From the NCBI RefSeq assembly GCF_001276715.1, contig NZ_LIUQ01000011.1:29448-93447 (forward strand): a stretch of 64,000 bases of DNA, written 5' to 3'. Source of the DNA: Planktothricoides sp. SR001 (GTDB lineage Bacteria > Cyanobacteriota > Cyanobacteriia > Cyanobacteriales > Laspinemataceae). A program made the position numbers and the translations under genes. How positions within the stretch are numbered: the first letter of the stretch is position 1; each line of letters opens with the position of its first letter. Below are positions 1-9,360 of this stretch, one piece after another. The notes beneath the pieces are model-generated. The model worked only from the letters and a program-made list of their open reading frames with translations, was not told the DNA's origin and ran no database searches.

Positions 1-1
1 T

Positions 2-3000
2 CTCCTGGGACTATATGAAGTTCTGGCAGTGCAGACCCAATCTTCTGAGTCTCCTGAGTCTCCTGAGTCTCCTGGTATGGGAACGCGTTATCACGTGAGG
101 CACCTGGGCTGGGATGTCCAACTGATAATGAGCGTTCCTAAACCGAAAGTCTTCCTTGGCGATCGCTCCATCGCCGACCGGGTTAAAGCTTGGGCAGATT
201 TGGCATGGCATCCGCTATTAGTCAATTGCTTCTATGGGCGCTCCTTGCCCCCAAAAAATCTTGAACTCGCCGGTGAAAGCCGTTTCGCCATCTTCACCGA
301 GTTTGTCACTGGCAATACCCTAGATGATGAAATTCGGTCTGGTAGGTTGTACCAAGGAACCAGTAACGCGGTTTTGGCCAGAATTTTAGACATAGCAATA
401 AAATCCGCTTGGGCGCTGGCTTATATCCACCGGAGTGGCGTAATTCATCAAGGGGTTCGTCCAGCAAATCTCCTCCTGTGCCCTGATGGTTTGGTTAAAC
501 TAAATGACTTTGTTACTTTCTGGGGACTCGGTGCCTCTGCCCAAAGCGATCCATCCAATAATTTCTGTTTCGATCCCTATTTTTCCCCAGAACAAGTCAA
601 GTCTTTGTCTTTAACCCCAACTGTGGATTGTTGGAGTTGGGGGCTGTTGGTTCTGGAAATGTTCCAAGGAAAACGCACCTGGTCTGCGGGATCCGCCGCT
701 GCCCAAGCTTTGAAGTCTTATCAGGAGTCTGGGGAATTTTCCCCATTTTCCCCAGGTTCGTCTGGTAGGAACACCGACCAAATGCCCAGTTCGCAAACGC
801 CCGGTGAGATGCCCAGTCCGCAAATGCCCAGTGAACTATGCTGGTTGTTGCGCCGCTGTTTCCGCAAGAACCCCACCGATCGCCCCACCTCTGAGGAAAT
901 TTCCTCAGAGTTAGAAAAAATCTATCTGCTCTCTACTGGGGTTGCCTATCCCTGTAAACATACCTGTACATATAATTTTGTCAGTTGGGCTAAGGAACGA
1001 AATCCCACCTACTATCTGGCATCTCTCAACAATAAAGCATTGTGTTCCCTAGACTTGGGCTTTTTCCCTCGCGCTCTCCAACTGTGGGATAAGGCTCTGG
1101 AAATTAACCCCGCTCATTTAGAGTCGGTCTACAATCAGGGCTTGTTTCTCTGGCGCACCGCTCGAATTGATGACGTGACTTTGATAAGTAAGCTGGAAGC
1201 TCTCCGGGATTTCTATGATAGTCAACAGGTAGATGATTTGTTGAATCTGGTTAATTTAGAACGCGGCGTAGGGGCAGGCGTAGGAGCGACTACTTCAGGT
1301 GAACCTCTACCGCAGCCTTTTTCCTCCCCATCCTCCCCATCCCCCCCATCCTCCCCACCCTCCCCATCCCCCCCATCTTCCTCGCGGGGCTACGGGGGCG
1401 AAGGGCTGATGGGACTAATTCGCCAGATTCCTAACCACACCAATTTGATTTCGTCCGTCTGTTTTACCGGCGATGGTCGCTTCTTTCTGTCCACTAGCGA
1501 TCGCCACACTTTTAAGCTTTGGTCCGTAGCCACCGGCGAATGTCTGCACACTTTCGTCGGTCACACCCAGGAAGTTAAATGCGTCTGCGTTAGCGCTGAT
1601 GGCAAGTATGCTCTCTCTGCCAGTTGGGATCGCACCATGAGACTTTGGGATGTTATTTCCGGCAACTCACTGAGGATTTTTCCTCACAACCCGCACTTTG
1701 GCGAACAGGAAGGCCAACAGGAAGGCCAACAGGAAGGCCAACAGGAAGGCCAACAGGAAGGCCAACAGGAAGGCCAACAGGAAATCTTTACCATAGCTCT
1801 CAGTGCCAACGGGGTTTTCGCCCTCTCCAGTAGTGGCGATCGCTTTAGTTTATGGCATATGTCAACCGGCGAATGTCTGCGTAGTTTTGTTGGTCACAAA
1901 GGAGATGTCCTTGCTTTAGCCTTAAATAGCAATGCCCCCTCCCATGCCCCCTCTTATGCCCTCTCTGGCAGTCTGGATAAAACCATTAAACTCTGGGAGG
2001 TTGATACGGGAATTTGTCGGCAAACTCTCCACGGTCATCAGCGAGAAGTCACCTCCGTATGCTTCAGCAATAATGGTGACTATGCTCTGTCCGGCAGCCG
2101 CGATCGCACCCTAAAACTCTGGCAACTTTCTACCGGGGATTGCCTACAAACCATGTTCGGTCACGGGGATGAAGTTACTTCGGTCTGCCTAACCCCTGAT
2201 GGCAACTACGCTTTGTCCGCCAGTTCCGACCATACCTTGAAACTCTGGCATCTGGAAAACGGACGTTGTTTACGCACCTTTGAAGGTGACAATGGCGCTA
2301 TTACTTCCCTGTGCTTGAGTCCTGACGGGCAAATAGCCCTCTCAGGCAGCATGGATCATACCCTGAAACTCTGGTATATTCGCCCCCCCCAAACTCCCGC
2401 GATCGCGACAAAGCTCCTCTGCACCCCACACCGGGGTAGAGGGGATGAGGGGATAAGAGGCAGAGGGGATGAGGGGCTTTTGCTCGATGGCGGCTCCCCG
2501 GCTCGATTGGCGGCTCCTCCGCTCGATGGCGGCTCCCCCGCTCCCCCACACAAGAGCACAAGAGCACAAGAGCACAAGAACACAAGAACACAAGAGCACA
2601 AGAGCATCCCTAGACAGTCTAAAAAATACAGGATTTTCCACTTGCCGAAAAAATCATTTGTTGCCGCTGCTGAAGAAATTACCCTGGCAGAACACAGTAG
2701 TACTATTGGCCCCGCTGTTCTGAGTGCTGACGGTCGCATCGCCCTTTTTGCTGGAAGTTTAGATAAGTCTTTTGTGGGAATGTTCAGCGTTGATGAGCGT
2801 TGCTGTAGCGGCGAATCTACCGACGAAGCACCGAGTAGGGCGGTCGGAGGCGATCGGGAATTCGTCGGTCACAAAGACCAAGTGCGAAGCTTAAGCTTAA
2901 GTTCAGATAACTCCACCGCCCTCTCTGGTAGTGCGGATAAAACCGTGAAACTCTGGGAAGTGGCCACGGGCAAATGTCTTTGTACCCTAACCGGCCACCA

Positions 3001-5557
3001 GGATGCAGTTAATTCCGTAAGCTTTAGTGCCGATGGACTCTATGTTATCTCTGGAAGTAGCGATCGCACTATCAAACTTTGGGATATCGCCACGGGCAAA
3101 TGTCTCTATACCCTCAAAGGTCACTACGGAGCAGTTAACTGCATATATCCCAGTCCTGACGGTCGCTACCTCCTCTCTGGCAGCGCCGATACAACCCTCA
3201 AGGTTTGGGATTTACGTCAGCAAAAATGTCTGCGGACTTTTAAAGGTCATCAAGGCAGCATTACTTCCCTGCAAATCAGCGCCGACGGTGCGATCGCTCT
3301 CACCGGCAGCACCGATAAAACCCTCAGACTGTGGCACCTCCATCAGTCAAAGTGCCTGCAAACCCTCATAGGACACACCGCTGAAGTAACTTCTGTTTGC
3401 CTAACCCAAGAAGGTCGCTACGCCCTCTCTGCCAGTCAAGACCAAACCGTAAAAGTTTGGCAAGTAGCTAATCGTCAATGTCTGCATACCTTTATGAGAA
3501 TACCCAGTTCTGGGGGCGACGTTTCCCTAAGTGTTTCCCCCCTAAGTGTTTCTTTAAGTGCAGACGGCCGTTATGCTCTCTGTAGCAGCGCTATGACCCT
3601 AAAACTTTGGTCGCTGGACTGGGAACTAGAAAACCGCGACCCAGCACCTTGGGATGAAGCCGCCCGCCCCTACCTAGAAGTGTTTCTAACTTTACACACC
3701 CCAGGAACCCATATCCCAGGAACCCATATCCCAGGAACCGAGGTAGGGGAAAATAGTGAGGAAAATTCCTCAGAGGAAATACCCACCTGGACAGAGGCAG
3801 ATTTTCAACAACTACTCCGCATTCTCTCGTGGAGTGGTTACGGTTGGTTAGAACCAGAAGGGTTGAAAACTCAATTAGAAGCAATGGCCGCTAATTGGCA
3901 GTGGTTATCTCCCTTTATCGCTGAAATTTCCTACTCGGAGTTAGAATATGAAGGAACTCAGCTAACTTATTACGCCCCAGAAAGTGTGTCAAAAGAGGAG
4001 CCCGCCATCGGCAGAGGAGCAGAGGAACCCGCCGTCGGCAGAGGGACCCGCGGTCGGATGATCGGCCCGCCGTCGGATGAGGGGCTTTTGCTCCCCGGAT
4101 CCCCGGATCCCCGGATCCCCGGCACCCCCGCTTCCCCGCACCCCACCTACCCTGACGCGATTACTTTAGTAATCGAATCAGGTCCATTGAAAGGACAAAA
4201 GTTTCATTTTAATAGTCGCACTACTTGCGTAATTGGTCGGGGTCAAGGCTGTATTCCGCTTCTTCCCAACGACTCCAGTCATCAAACAGTCTCTCGCTAT
4301 CACTGTTTGTTAGATGTTAACCCACCTTTTTCTATTAGAATTCGCGATTTAAATAGCAAAAATGGCACTTTTGTGAATGGCCAAATTCTGGGTAAAGATA
4401 TCAAAGATACTGTCGCAGGAAATATCAAGTATGAAATGAAACTGAATGATGGCGATCGCTTTAAACTTGGTTACACATCTTTCGCAGTTTTGATTAATAG
4501 TAAACCGTCAAAAGAGAATATTGATCAAAATTTTTTGAATTTAAATTCATCAATAAAAGGCAATTTATTCTTTAATTTGCCCAACGATTCGGCCAATAAT
4601 TCATCGGGATTACCAATATTACCGACAATTGAAGGCTATACTATTTTGGATGTTTTGGGTCGGGGACGCACCAGTCAAGTACACTCAATTCGTCACAATG
4701 AAACCGGGCAAATTATGGCTTTGAAAGTGCTGCAACCTCAGTCCGGGAAGCAGTCCGGGAATCAATGGGAAAAAATCGCCTCCTTCCTGCGGGACTTAGA
4801 AAACCTGAAAAAGTTGCGTCACCCCAACATAATCCAACTCATTGACTACGGCTATTGGGGCGGACAGTTTTTCCTAATCCTTGAACATTGCCCTGGGGAA
4901 AATGTAATTAAACTGATGCAGCAACAAGGAAAATGTTTATCAGTAGAAAAATCCCTAGAAATTATTTTTCAAGTGCTGGACGGTCTGGATTATGCTCATC
5001 ATCTGGATGTGCCATTTGGAAAACAAGCGAACGTTTTGAGTGATGGTAAGGGTTTGTTTCATGGAACTTTGAAACCAGCAAACATCTTTTTATCTGGTGT
5101 ATTATCTGGTGTATTATCTGGTGTATTATCTGGTGTAAAGCCTAATACGCCCCAAGAAGTAAAAATCCGAGTTAAGCTGAGTGATTATGCTTTAGATAAG
5201 GCGTTTGATTTGGCAGGTTTGGGGGGTTTAACTATGACGGGAATTAAACCTCGTCAACCGATTTTTATTTGCCGTCAACAAGCTATTGATTTTAGATGCG
5301 TACAGGCTGAGTTGGATGTGTGGACAGCAGCAGCTTGCTTATATTTTATGCTGACTGGTCGTTTTGTTCGCAATTTTGTTGGCGAAAATCCTTGGTTGAC
5401 GGTGCTACAAACAGAACCAGTGCCAATTGGCGATCGCCACCCAGGTATCCCCAAGGCTTTGGCAGAGTTGGTGGATTTGGCTTTAGGCGATCGAGGGCAT
5501 ATTTATTTTAAAAAGGCGGCGGCATTTAAACAGGCTTTAGAATCAGTATATCCGTAG
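2..5557 (+). CDS. Giant signalling scaffold: kinase-like, TPR, two WD40 propellers, FHA, second kinase-like domain (5' end outside window)
   Basis: The frame is open to the left edge, and upstream residues (YEVLAV) look like the start of a kinase N-lobe, so the gene probably begins before the window; a GTG at 29 and an ATG at 77 are internal alternatives. Numbering from the GTG: kinase-like domain to about 300; TPR-like helices about 325-385; WD40 repeats about 465-785 and 888-1197, which I count as 7 + 7; FHA domain about 1378-1490 (GRG, S..H and NG motifs); second kinase-like domain about 1535-1841. The first kinase fold has HQG at 140-142 instead of HRD, DFV instead of DFG, and no clear VAIK lysine. 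The second keeps the lysine (K1566) but has HGT at 1678-1680 and DYA at 1719-1721. Both are likely pseudokinases, so a scaffold role is inferred. Several low-complexity repeats are inserted in frame. Confidence 0.85.
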   Translation, partial: LLGLYEVLAVQTQSSESPESPESPGMGTRYHVRHLGWDVQLIMSVPKPKVFLGDRSIADRVKAWADLAWHPLLVNCFYGRSLPPKNLELAGESRFAIFTEFVTGNTLDDEIRSGRLYQGTSNAVLARILDIAIKSAWALAYIHRSGVIHQGVRPANLLLCPDGLVKLNDFVTFWGLGASAQSDPSNNFCFDPYFSPEQVKSLSLTPTVDCWSWGLLVLEMFQGKRTWSAGSAAAQALKSYQESGEFSPFSPGSSGRNTDQMPSSQTPGEMPSPQMPSELCWLLRRCFRKNPTDRPTSEEISSELEKIYLLSTGVAYPCKHTCTYNFVSWAKERNPTYYLASLNNKALCSLDLGFFPRALQLWDKALEINPAHLESVYNQGLFLWRTARIDDVTLISKLEALRDFYDSQQVDDLLNLVNLERGVGAGVGATTSGEPLPQPFSSPSSPSPPSSPPSPSPPSSSRGYGGEGLMGLIRQIPNHTNLISSVCFTGDGRFFLSTSDRHTFKLWSVATGECLHTFVGHTQEVKCVCVSADGKYALSASWDRTMRLWDVISGNSLRIFPHNPHFGEQEGQQEGQQEGQQEGQQEGQQEGQQEIFTIALSANGVFALSSSGDRFSLWHMSTGECLRSFVGHKGDVLALALNSNAPSHAPSYALSGSLDKTIKLWEVDTGICRQTLHGHQREVTSVCFSNNGDYALSGSRDRTLKLWQLSTGDCLQTMFGHGDEVTSVCLTPDGNYALSASSDHTLKLWHLENGRCLRTFEGDNGAITSLCLSPDGQIALSGSMDHTLKLWYIRPPQTPAIATKLLCTPHRGRGDEGIRGRGDEGLLLDGGSPARLAAPPLDGGSPAPPHKSTRAQEHKNTRTQEHKSIPRQSKKYRIFHLPKKSFVAAAEEITLAEHSSTIGPAVLSADGRIALFAGSLDKSFVGMFSVDERCCSGESTDEAPSRAVGGDREFVGHKDQVRSLSLSSDNSTALSGSADKTVKLWEVATGKCLCTLTGHQDAVNSVSFSADGLYVISGSSDRTIKLWDIATGKCLYTLKGHYGAVNCIYPSPDGRYLLSGSADTTLKVWDLRQQKCLRTFKGHQGSITSLQISADGAIALTGSTDKTLRLWHLHQSKCLQTLIGHTAEVTSVCLTQEGRYALSASQDQTVKVWQVANRQCLHTFMRIPSSGGDVSLSVSPLSVSLSADGRYALCSSAMTLKLWSLDWELENRDPAPWDEAARPYLEVFLTLHTPGTHIPGTHIPGTEVGENSEENSSEEIPTWTEADFQQLLRILSWSGYGWLEPEGLKTQLEAMAANWQWLSPFIAEISYSELEYEGTQLTYYAPESVSKEEPAIGRGAEEPAVGRGTRGRMIGPPSDEGLLLPGSPDPRIPGTPASPHPTYPDAITLVIESGPLKGQKFHFNSRTTCVIGRGQGCIPLLPNDSSHQTVSRYHCLLDVNPPFSIRIRDLNSKNGTFVNGQILGKDIKDTVAGNIKYEMKLNDGDRFKLGYTSFAVLINSKPSKENIDQNFLNLNSSIKGNLFFNLPNDSANNSSGLPILPTIEGYTILDVLGRGRTSQVHSIRHNETGQIMALKVLQPQSGKQSGNQWEKIASFLRDLENLKKLRHPNIIQLIDYGYWGGQFFLILEHCPGENVIKLMQQQGKCLSVEKSLEIIFQVLDGLDYAHHLDVPFGKQANVLSDGKGLFHGTLKPANIFLSGVLSGVLSGVLSGVKPNTPQEVKIRVKLSDYALDKAFDLAGLGGLTMTGIKPRQPIFICRQQAIDFRCVQAELDVWTAAACLYFMLTGRFVRNFVGENPWLTVLQTEPVPIGDRHPGIPKALAELVDLALGDRGHIYFKKAAAFKQALESVYP
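1704..1783 (+). repeat. 12-bp in-frame tandem repeat encoding (EGQQ)n
   Basis: About six copies of a GAAGGCCAACAG unit lie between WD40 repeats 2 and 3 of the giant scaffold gene. The unit is a multiple of three, so the frame is kept. Copy number is likely to vary between strains. Confidence 0.9.
2385..2620 (+). repeat. Low-complexity in-frame linker between the two WD40 propellers
   Basis: Three repeat types sit end to end: GAGGGGATGAGGGG-like units, GGCTCCCCGGCTCGATGGC-like units, and AAGAGCACA units encoding a Lys/Gln/Glu/His-rich stretch. They resemble the G-rich microsatellites between genes elsewhere in the window (for example near 21,560) but are kept in frame here. They separate the seventh and eighth WD40 repeats. 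Confidence 0.8.
5092..5138 (+). repeat. 12-bp in-frame tandem repeat encoding (SGVL)n
   Basis: Four copies of TCTGGTGTATTA or a close variant follow the LKPAN segment of the second kinase-like domain. They lengthen the loop between the catalytic loop and the DYA motif. Confidence 0.85.
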
Positions 5558-5627
5558 GGGCGAAGCATTCCCGTAAAAAATTTACGCTTCTAACCATAAA
5601 TTATCGGCGGGAATGCTTCGCCCCTAC
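5554..5627. repeat. Long inverted repeat between convergent genes
   Basis: Two perfect 20-bp arms at 5554-5573 and 5608-5627 (GTAGGGGCGAAGC... and its complement) surround a short AT-rich loop. The TAG stop of the giant scaffold gene lies inside the left arm. The element belongs to the GTAGGGGCGA palindrome family seen elsewhere in the window. It could also end transcription for both convergent genes. Confidence 0.8.
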
Positions 5628-5643
5628 ATTAAGCTGTAACCAG

Positions 5644-7254
5644 TTAATTAGAATTACAAAACTTGCGATCGCGCTCGGACTCAGGCTCCTGCCACGCATA
5701 AGCAAAATGGCTGACCGAATCAATTCGATTACCCAATCGACGATAGATATCATCCATTTGCGCCTCTAAACTGGGACGATCCTTAATCGACTTACCCCAG
5801 TCTCCCGCTAAAGCGGGAATAATTCTCGTTTGCGGGGACGCCATCGACACCACGCGCTGGATTTCATCCACAATACATTGAGTTTTCCCACAATTAGCAT
5901 AAGCCATCGGATGGAACTCCATACTGGCAGGAAATCTATCCCACGGCTGCAACCGAGAATCATAACCCCGCTCTCCCACAGGGCGATTTCCTCCTGGGAA
6001 AAACACCGCCCCGGCAGGTAAACCTTGCGCCTCTATCGGCTCGATCGCTAAAGCTACAAAATCCAAAATTCCCTGCACCGCATGGGCTACACTCAGATAC
6101 CACAATTCCCATTGCAACTGGGATTGAAGCTGTTCTGGGGTAGCCACGGTTTTGGTGGCAACGACCGAACGCCCTTGCCACAAGGGTTCGCCTTCACCGG
6201 AATACAACTGGTTAACATCAGCAATATCCTGGGTTGTCACCGTACCATTAGCAACAAACCGGCGAATCAACTCCCTGCCTTTCTGATTCAATGCCCTTTG
6301 ATAAAGAGTTTCTCGGGAAGCTTGAGAATAAATCCAAAGTTGCTGTACATTGCTGACCACGGACGCGGATCCGACACCTCGCAAGTAACGCACATAGTCA
6401 AACAACATTCCATCGGGCTGGCGATCGAGAACTTCTGAAATCATTAAGGCGTAATCCTGCCTAGCTTGGGGGCTATAAGGATCGATAAAGACATGACTCT
6501 CCTGAGACTCTGCCTGACTATGAAGTCCTAATTCCTGGCTGATATTCATGGTGTGTTGACCCTGACCATTCATAGCTAGGGCAGACTGTCGCATAGGGTC
6601 TTGGGCATAAGTGTGGCCAAAATTCATAGTGAAGTGCCAAGCGTAAACTTTCAGTCCCCGCTGGCGGCCTTTTTTAATCACTTCTGCCAGGAGGTCTAGG
6701 TTTTCTAATCCAGGAGTTCTAATCGCCGAAGGCCAAGGAGTAGGATTGTCAGATACGGGCAGCAAGACTTGACCATCATAGAAGGTTTCTACATATACCT
6801 GGTTATATCCTTTATTGACGATTCGATCCAAAAGAGCGTCGAGGTTTCCGGGTCTGGCATCACAGGGATATAACCGCAACCAAATTGCTTGATTTTTCGG
6901 CCAGTTCTGATTACGACAAGTGTTCAGCCGTTCTGCTTGTGTTTGTAAGAGGGCATCATATTCCTGCTGGGCTTGGCTGTCCCCGGCAACTGCTGCCTGC
7001 CGCAGGTCATTTTTCTTTGCCACTTCGTCTGCGGACAGTTGGCAGGTGGGACGCATTACCCCTTGGGCTTGCTGCGAGGGTAGGGCGGTGGTGATGATGG
7101 CAGTTAAGAACGCCAGGCCCAGGGAGGAAGCTATTTTCAGCCCGGGAAAAGGCCGTGAACTCGCGGGGGGTTTTTTGGTTGATTTTCCCGTTAGCGATCG
7201 TGGGAACAACATGAAACAATCAGACATATAGTGAGTGGTGTTAGAGGAGGACAT
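5644..7254 (-). CDS. Secreted glycoside hydrolase-like protein (GHL10 type)
   Basis: This 536-residue protein has an N-terminal hydrophobic segment (about residues 45-65, ending near an Ala-Gln-Gly) that looks like a signal peptide or anchor, so it probably acts outside the cytoplasm. The central part resembles the GHL10 (glycosyl hydrolase-like 10) family: an IWLRLYP strand, a YNQVYVETFYDG strand, GLKVYAWH, and a GMLFDYVRYLRG motif typical of the TIM-barrel active-site strands. Later parts match cyanobacterial family members (FHPMAYANCG). The substrate is unknown; a polysaccharide or peptidoglycan glycan is possible. Later methionines at residues 10, 14 and 15 are alternative starts, since no good ribosome binding site marks the first. 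It converges with the upstream scaffold gene across an inverted repeat. Confidence 0.75.
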   Translation of the reverse strand: MSSSNTTHYMSDCFMLFPRSLTGKSTKKPPASSRPFPGLKIASSLGLAFLTAIITTALPSQQAQGVMRPTCQLSADEVAKKNDLRQAAVAGDSQAQQEYDALLQTQAERLNTCRNQNWPKNQAIWLRLYPCDARPGNLDALLDRIVNKGYNQVYVETFYDGQVLLPVSDNPTPWPSAIRTPGLENLDLLAEVIKKGRQRGLKVYAWHFTMNFGHTYAQDPMRQSALAMNGQGQHTMNISQELGLHSQAESQESHVFIDPYSPQARQDYALMISEVLDRQPDGMLFDYVRYLRGVGSASVVSNVQQLWIYSQASRETLYQRALNQKGRELIRRFVANGTVTTQDIADVNQLYSGEGEPLWQGRSVVATKTVATPEQLQSQLQWELWYLSVAHAVQGILDFVALAIEPIEAQGLPAGAVFFPGGNRPVGERGYDSRLQPWDRFPASMEFHPMAYANCGKTQCIVDEIQRVVSMASPQTRIIPALAGDWGKSIKDRPSLEAQMDDIYRRLGNRIDSVSHFAYAWQEPESERDRKFCNSN

Positions 7255-7716
7255 AGAGAGATAATTTACTTCTTCCCTGCTCTGGAAAACTTAGCAGGAA
7301 AAAAATAAGCGTTTAACTTGACTATTTTTTCTGCTTTAGGTTCACCAAAAGCAAAACACCTTAAAGGGCATTTTTAGCATACCGCGATTCAAGCGATATG
7401 TTTACGATCCGGGATTCAAATTTTTAAATCATATGAACAGCTTTTTAAATTATCAGAACAGCAATAAGTTTTTTTTATTTTTTAGTTCTGAATTTATTTT
7501 AGGTCAGTTTTGGGGCGTTTCCTTGGTTGCTAAATTTTTTCAGCACCAAAAAATCCGCAGATATCGATATCTTCTATAACCGTTTCTATAACTTACTATA
7601 AGTTTCTATAAGTTTCTAGAACTTACTCTAATTTACTGCATCAGATTTACTTAGTAAATCTCCATATCCCCAGAGGTTTGCGCGAGTTAGTGAAACTATT
7701 CTGTTTCTAAGGGTTT
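7255..7716. other. AT-rich gene-free spacer
   Basis: 462 bp separate two minus-strand genes. It contains degenerate repeats of TTTCTATAA near 7570-7625. I see no credible gene or RNA. Confidence 0.6.
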
Positions 7717-9252
7717 TTAAGGTTTACTTAAATATTTATAAACGCTCGAAAAAGTCCCAAAACCCATTGCCAGACTCAAGATAACGCTGGCGAAAAATGG
7801 ATGGACGGATAGATTGATTAATGGTATAATTAAAGCTCGATCCGGGACGATGATATAGAGAAGACTGGCAGCGATGATTCCTGCCATTCCTAACCCAGCG
7901 GCTAAGGCTTGCAGTTGAGTTTCTAAACGCCTTCGTCGTTGCAATTGAGCTAATTCTATTAAGCCCCGCATAGAGGAAATAGTTTGCTCTAACAAGAATT
8001 GTCCGGGTTTAAACTTGTTGACATGACTTTGGAGCTTTTTTTGACAAATTTCAGCATCTTTTTGGATAAATCGGGACAAAAATTTCACCGATGATTCATC
8101 TTTAATTCCTAATGACTCGATCCGCTGCAACGTTTGTTGATATCGATCGCGGCTGAAGGCGATCGCTTCCTGTAAAGTTTCTAAATCTCTTAATAATTCG
8201 GCATAGCCTAAAGCCAATTGGGGAAAGTTGCCGAATTGATTCCACAAACACTCTAAAACCTGATTTGAGCATCCATTTTTGTCAAAGCCAATCCTTTCCA
8301 TTTGTGAAATCTGATTATGAATATTATGATAAGCTTCAGCAATTAAATCATGCTTTTTTTCGCTTTCGACAGCCACTGCTACGATCTGATGGCTATAAAA
8401 AAATAACTGAAAAAATTCTCTTTGACATTTTTGATAAACTTGTTCGATTTGCCTCTCGACTAAAAACCAAATTAAGATATGGGGAATCGTGGTGACATTA
8501 GCAGTGAGACCATATTCAAAAACTGGAGAACCTAGCAGTCTACCTTCCCCTTTAAATGACGGTTTGATTTCAATGGCAGTCAAAAGCTCACTTAAAACGA
8601 GATCGCTCAAGGATTTTAAATATTTCTGGTCAGTTTTGGCTTGCAACTTTTGTTCGGGAGTCAATAAACTCGTAACCAACAAAGTTTGGCCGATAAAATT
8701 CTCTAAATTACCCTCAGTATTATCCTCAGTATTATTCTCATGTTTCCGGTCAATAATTAACGGATAGTTTTGGCTGAATTCCCGGAAAATTTCTATGGGC
8801 ACTTCTAGTAACTTTCCCGAACCTGCTTCCCGTTCAGGAATATGCAGATTAAACCACAACCCATAACTTTGATCGATTTCTTGATAGTTAGCATATCCCC
8901 AGACCGGATAGTCTTTTTCCCGGATTTTAATCTTGTGAGCAAAGCGAGACTGACTCTTTTGGGGAGTCATCTCATAGAAAAACCTCAGCATATTTGGGTT
9001 TTCCTGTGTTGTTTCTGACGTATTCTGGGGCGTTTCTGGCGGTGATTTTAATACGCCACTTGCTCTGGCGCCTACGGAACCCGACGGCGCACCGCAGTGG
9101 CTTTGGTTTAACAATTTTTCACCATGTTGATAAATCTGCTGTGTTTCTACGGGCTTGCCCTCATTTTTTAACTCAAACCCATAAAAATATAAACTAGGAG
9201 CATATATGCGATCGCCACTCATAATCATATCAACTATATCCCACCTCAACAC
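7717..9252 (-). CDS. Unrecognised protein with C-terminal membrane anchor
   Basis: I do not recognise this 511-residue protein. Residues 1-55 form an N-terminal segment, followed by a low-complexity stretch (about 50-85). The middle (about 90-300) has a mixed alpha/beta pattern, and about 330-450 is helical and rich in Glu, Gln and Leu. Two hydrophobic helices near the C-terminus (around LGMAGIIAASLLYIIVP and ASVILSLAMGFGTF) suggest a cytoplasmic body anchored by a hairpin. Residues roughly 51-66 are encoded by a palindromic repeat element inserted in frame (9053-9104). An ATG at 9228 or 9222 is an alternative start. It lies alone between a hydrolase gene and glgP, with no clear operon partner. 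Confidence 0.7.
   Translation of the reverse strand: MLRWDIVDMIMSGDRIYAPSLYFYGFELKNEGKPVETQQIYQHGEKLLNQSHCGAPSGSVGARASGVLKSPPETPQNTSETTQENPNMLRFFYEMTPQKSQSRFAHKIKIREKDYPVWGYANYQEIDQSYGLWFNLHIPEREAGSGKLLEVPIEIFREFSQNYPLIIDRKHENNTEDNTEGNLENFIGQTLLVTSLLTPEQKLQAKTDQKYLKSLSDLVLSELLTAIEIKPSFKGEGRLLGSPVFEYGLTANVTTIPHILIWFLVERQIEQVYQKCQREFFQLFFYSHQIVAVAVESEKKHDLIAEAYHNIHNQISQMERIGFDKNGCSNQVLECLWNQFGNFPQLALGYAELLRDLETLQEAIAFSRDRYQQTLQRIESLGIKDESSVKFLSRFIQKDAEICQKKLQSHVNKFKPGQFLLEQTISSMRGLIELAQLQRRRRLETQLQALAAGLGMAGIIAASLLYIIVPDRALIIPLINLSVHPFFASVILSLAMGFGTFSSVYKYLSKP
9053..9104. repeat. Palindromic repeat inserted in frame (family A, copy 1)
   Basis: The copy reads ACGCCACTTGCTCT, an inner GGCGCC...GGCGC hairpin, then ACCGCAGTGGCTT. 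The outer GCCACT and AGTGGC pair, giving a double hairpin. It shares its outer arms with 12,437-12,484 and 43,627-43,672, but its inner hairpin differs. It is coding sequence of the 511-residue membrane protein. Confidence 0.8.
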
Positions 9253-9287
9253 TCTTACATAAAACCAGGAAAGAGGAGAGAGGAAAG

Positions 9288-9336
9288 AGAATTCTCTATT
9301 CTCTATTCTCTATTCTCTCTCCTCTATTCTCTCTTC
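9288..9336. repeat. CTCTATT microsatellite
   Basis: Tandem 7-bp CTCTATT units with variants lie between the 511-residue membrane protein gene and glgP. They belong to the heptamer-type microsatellites also found near 21,610, 23,510 and 43,850. Confidence 0.8.
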
Positions 9337-9360
9337 TTGATCGCCGCCCTTACAGATAGA

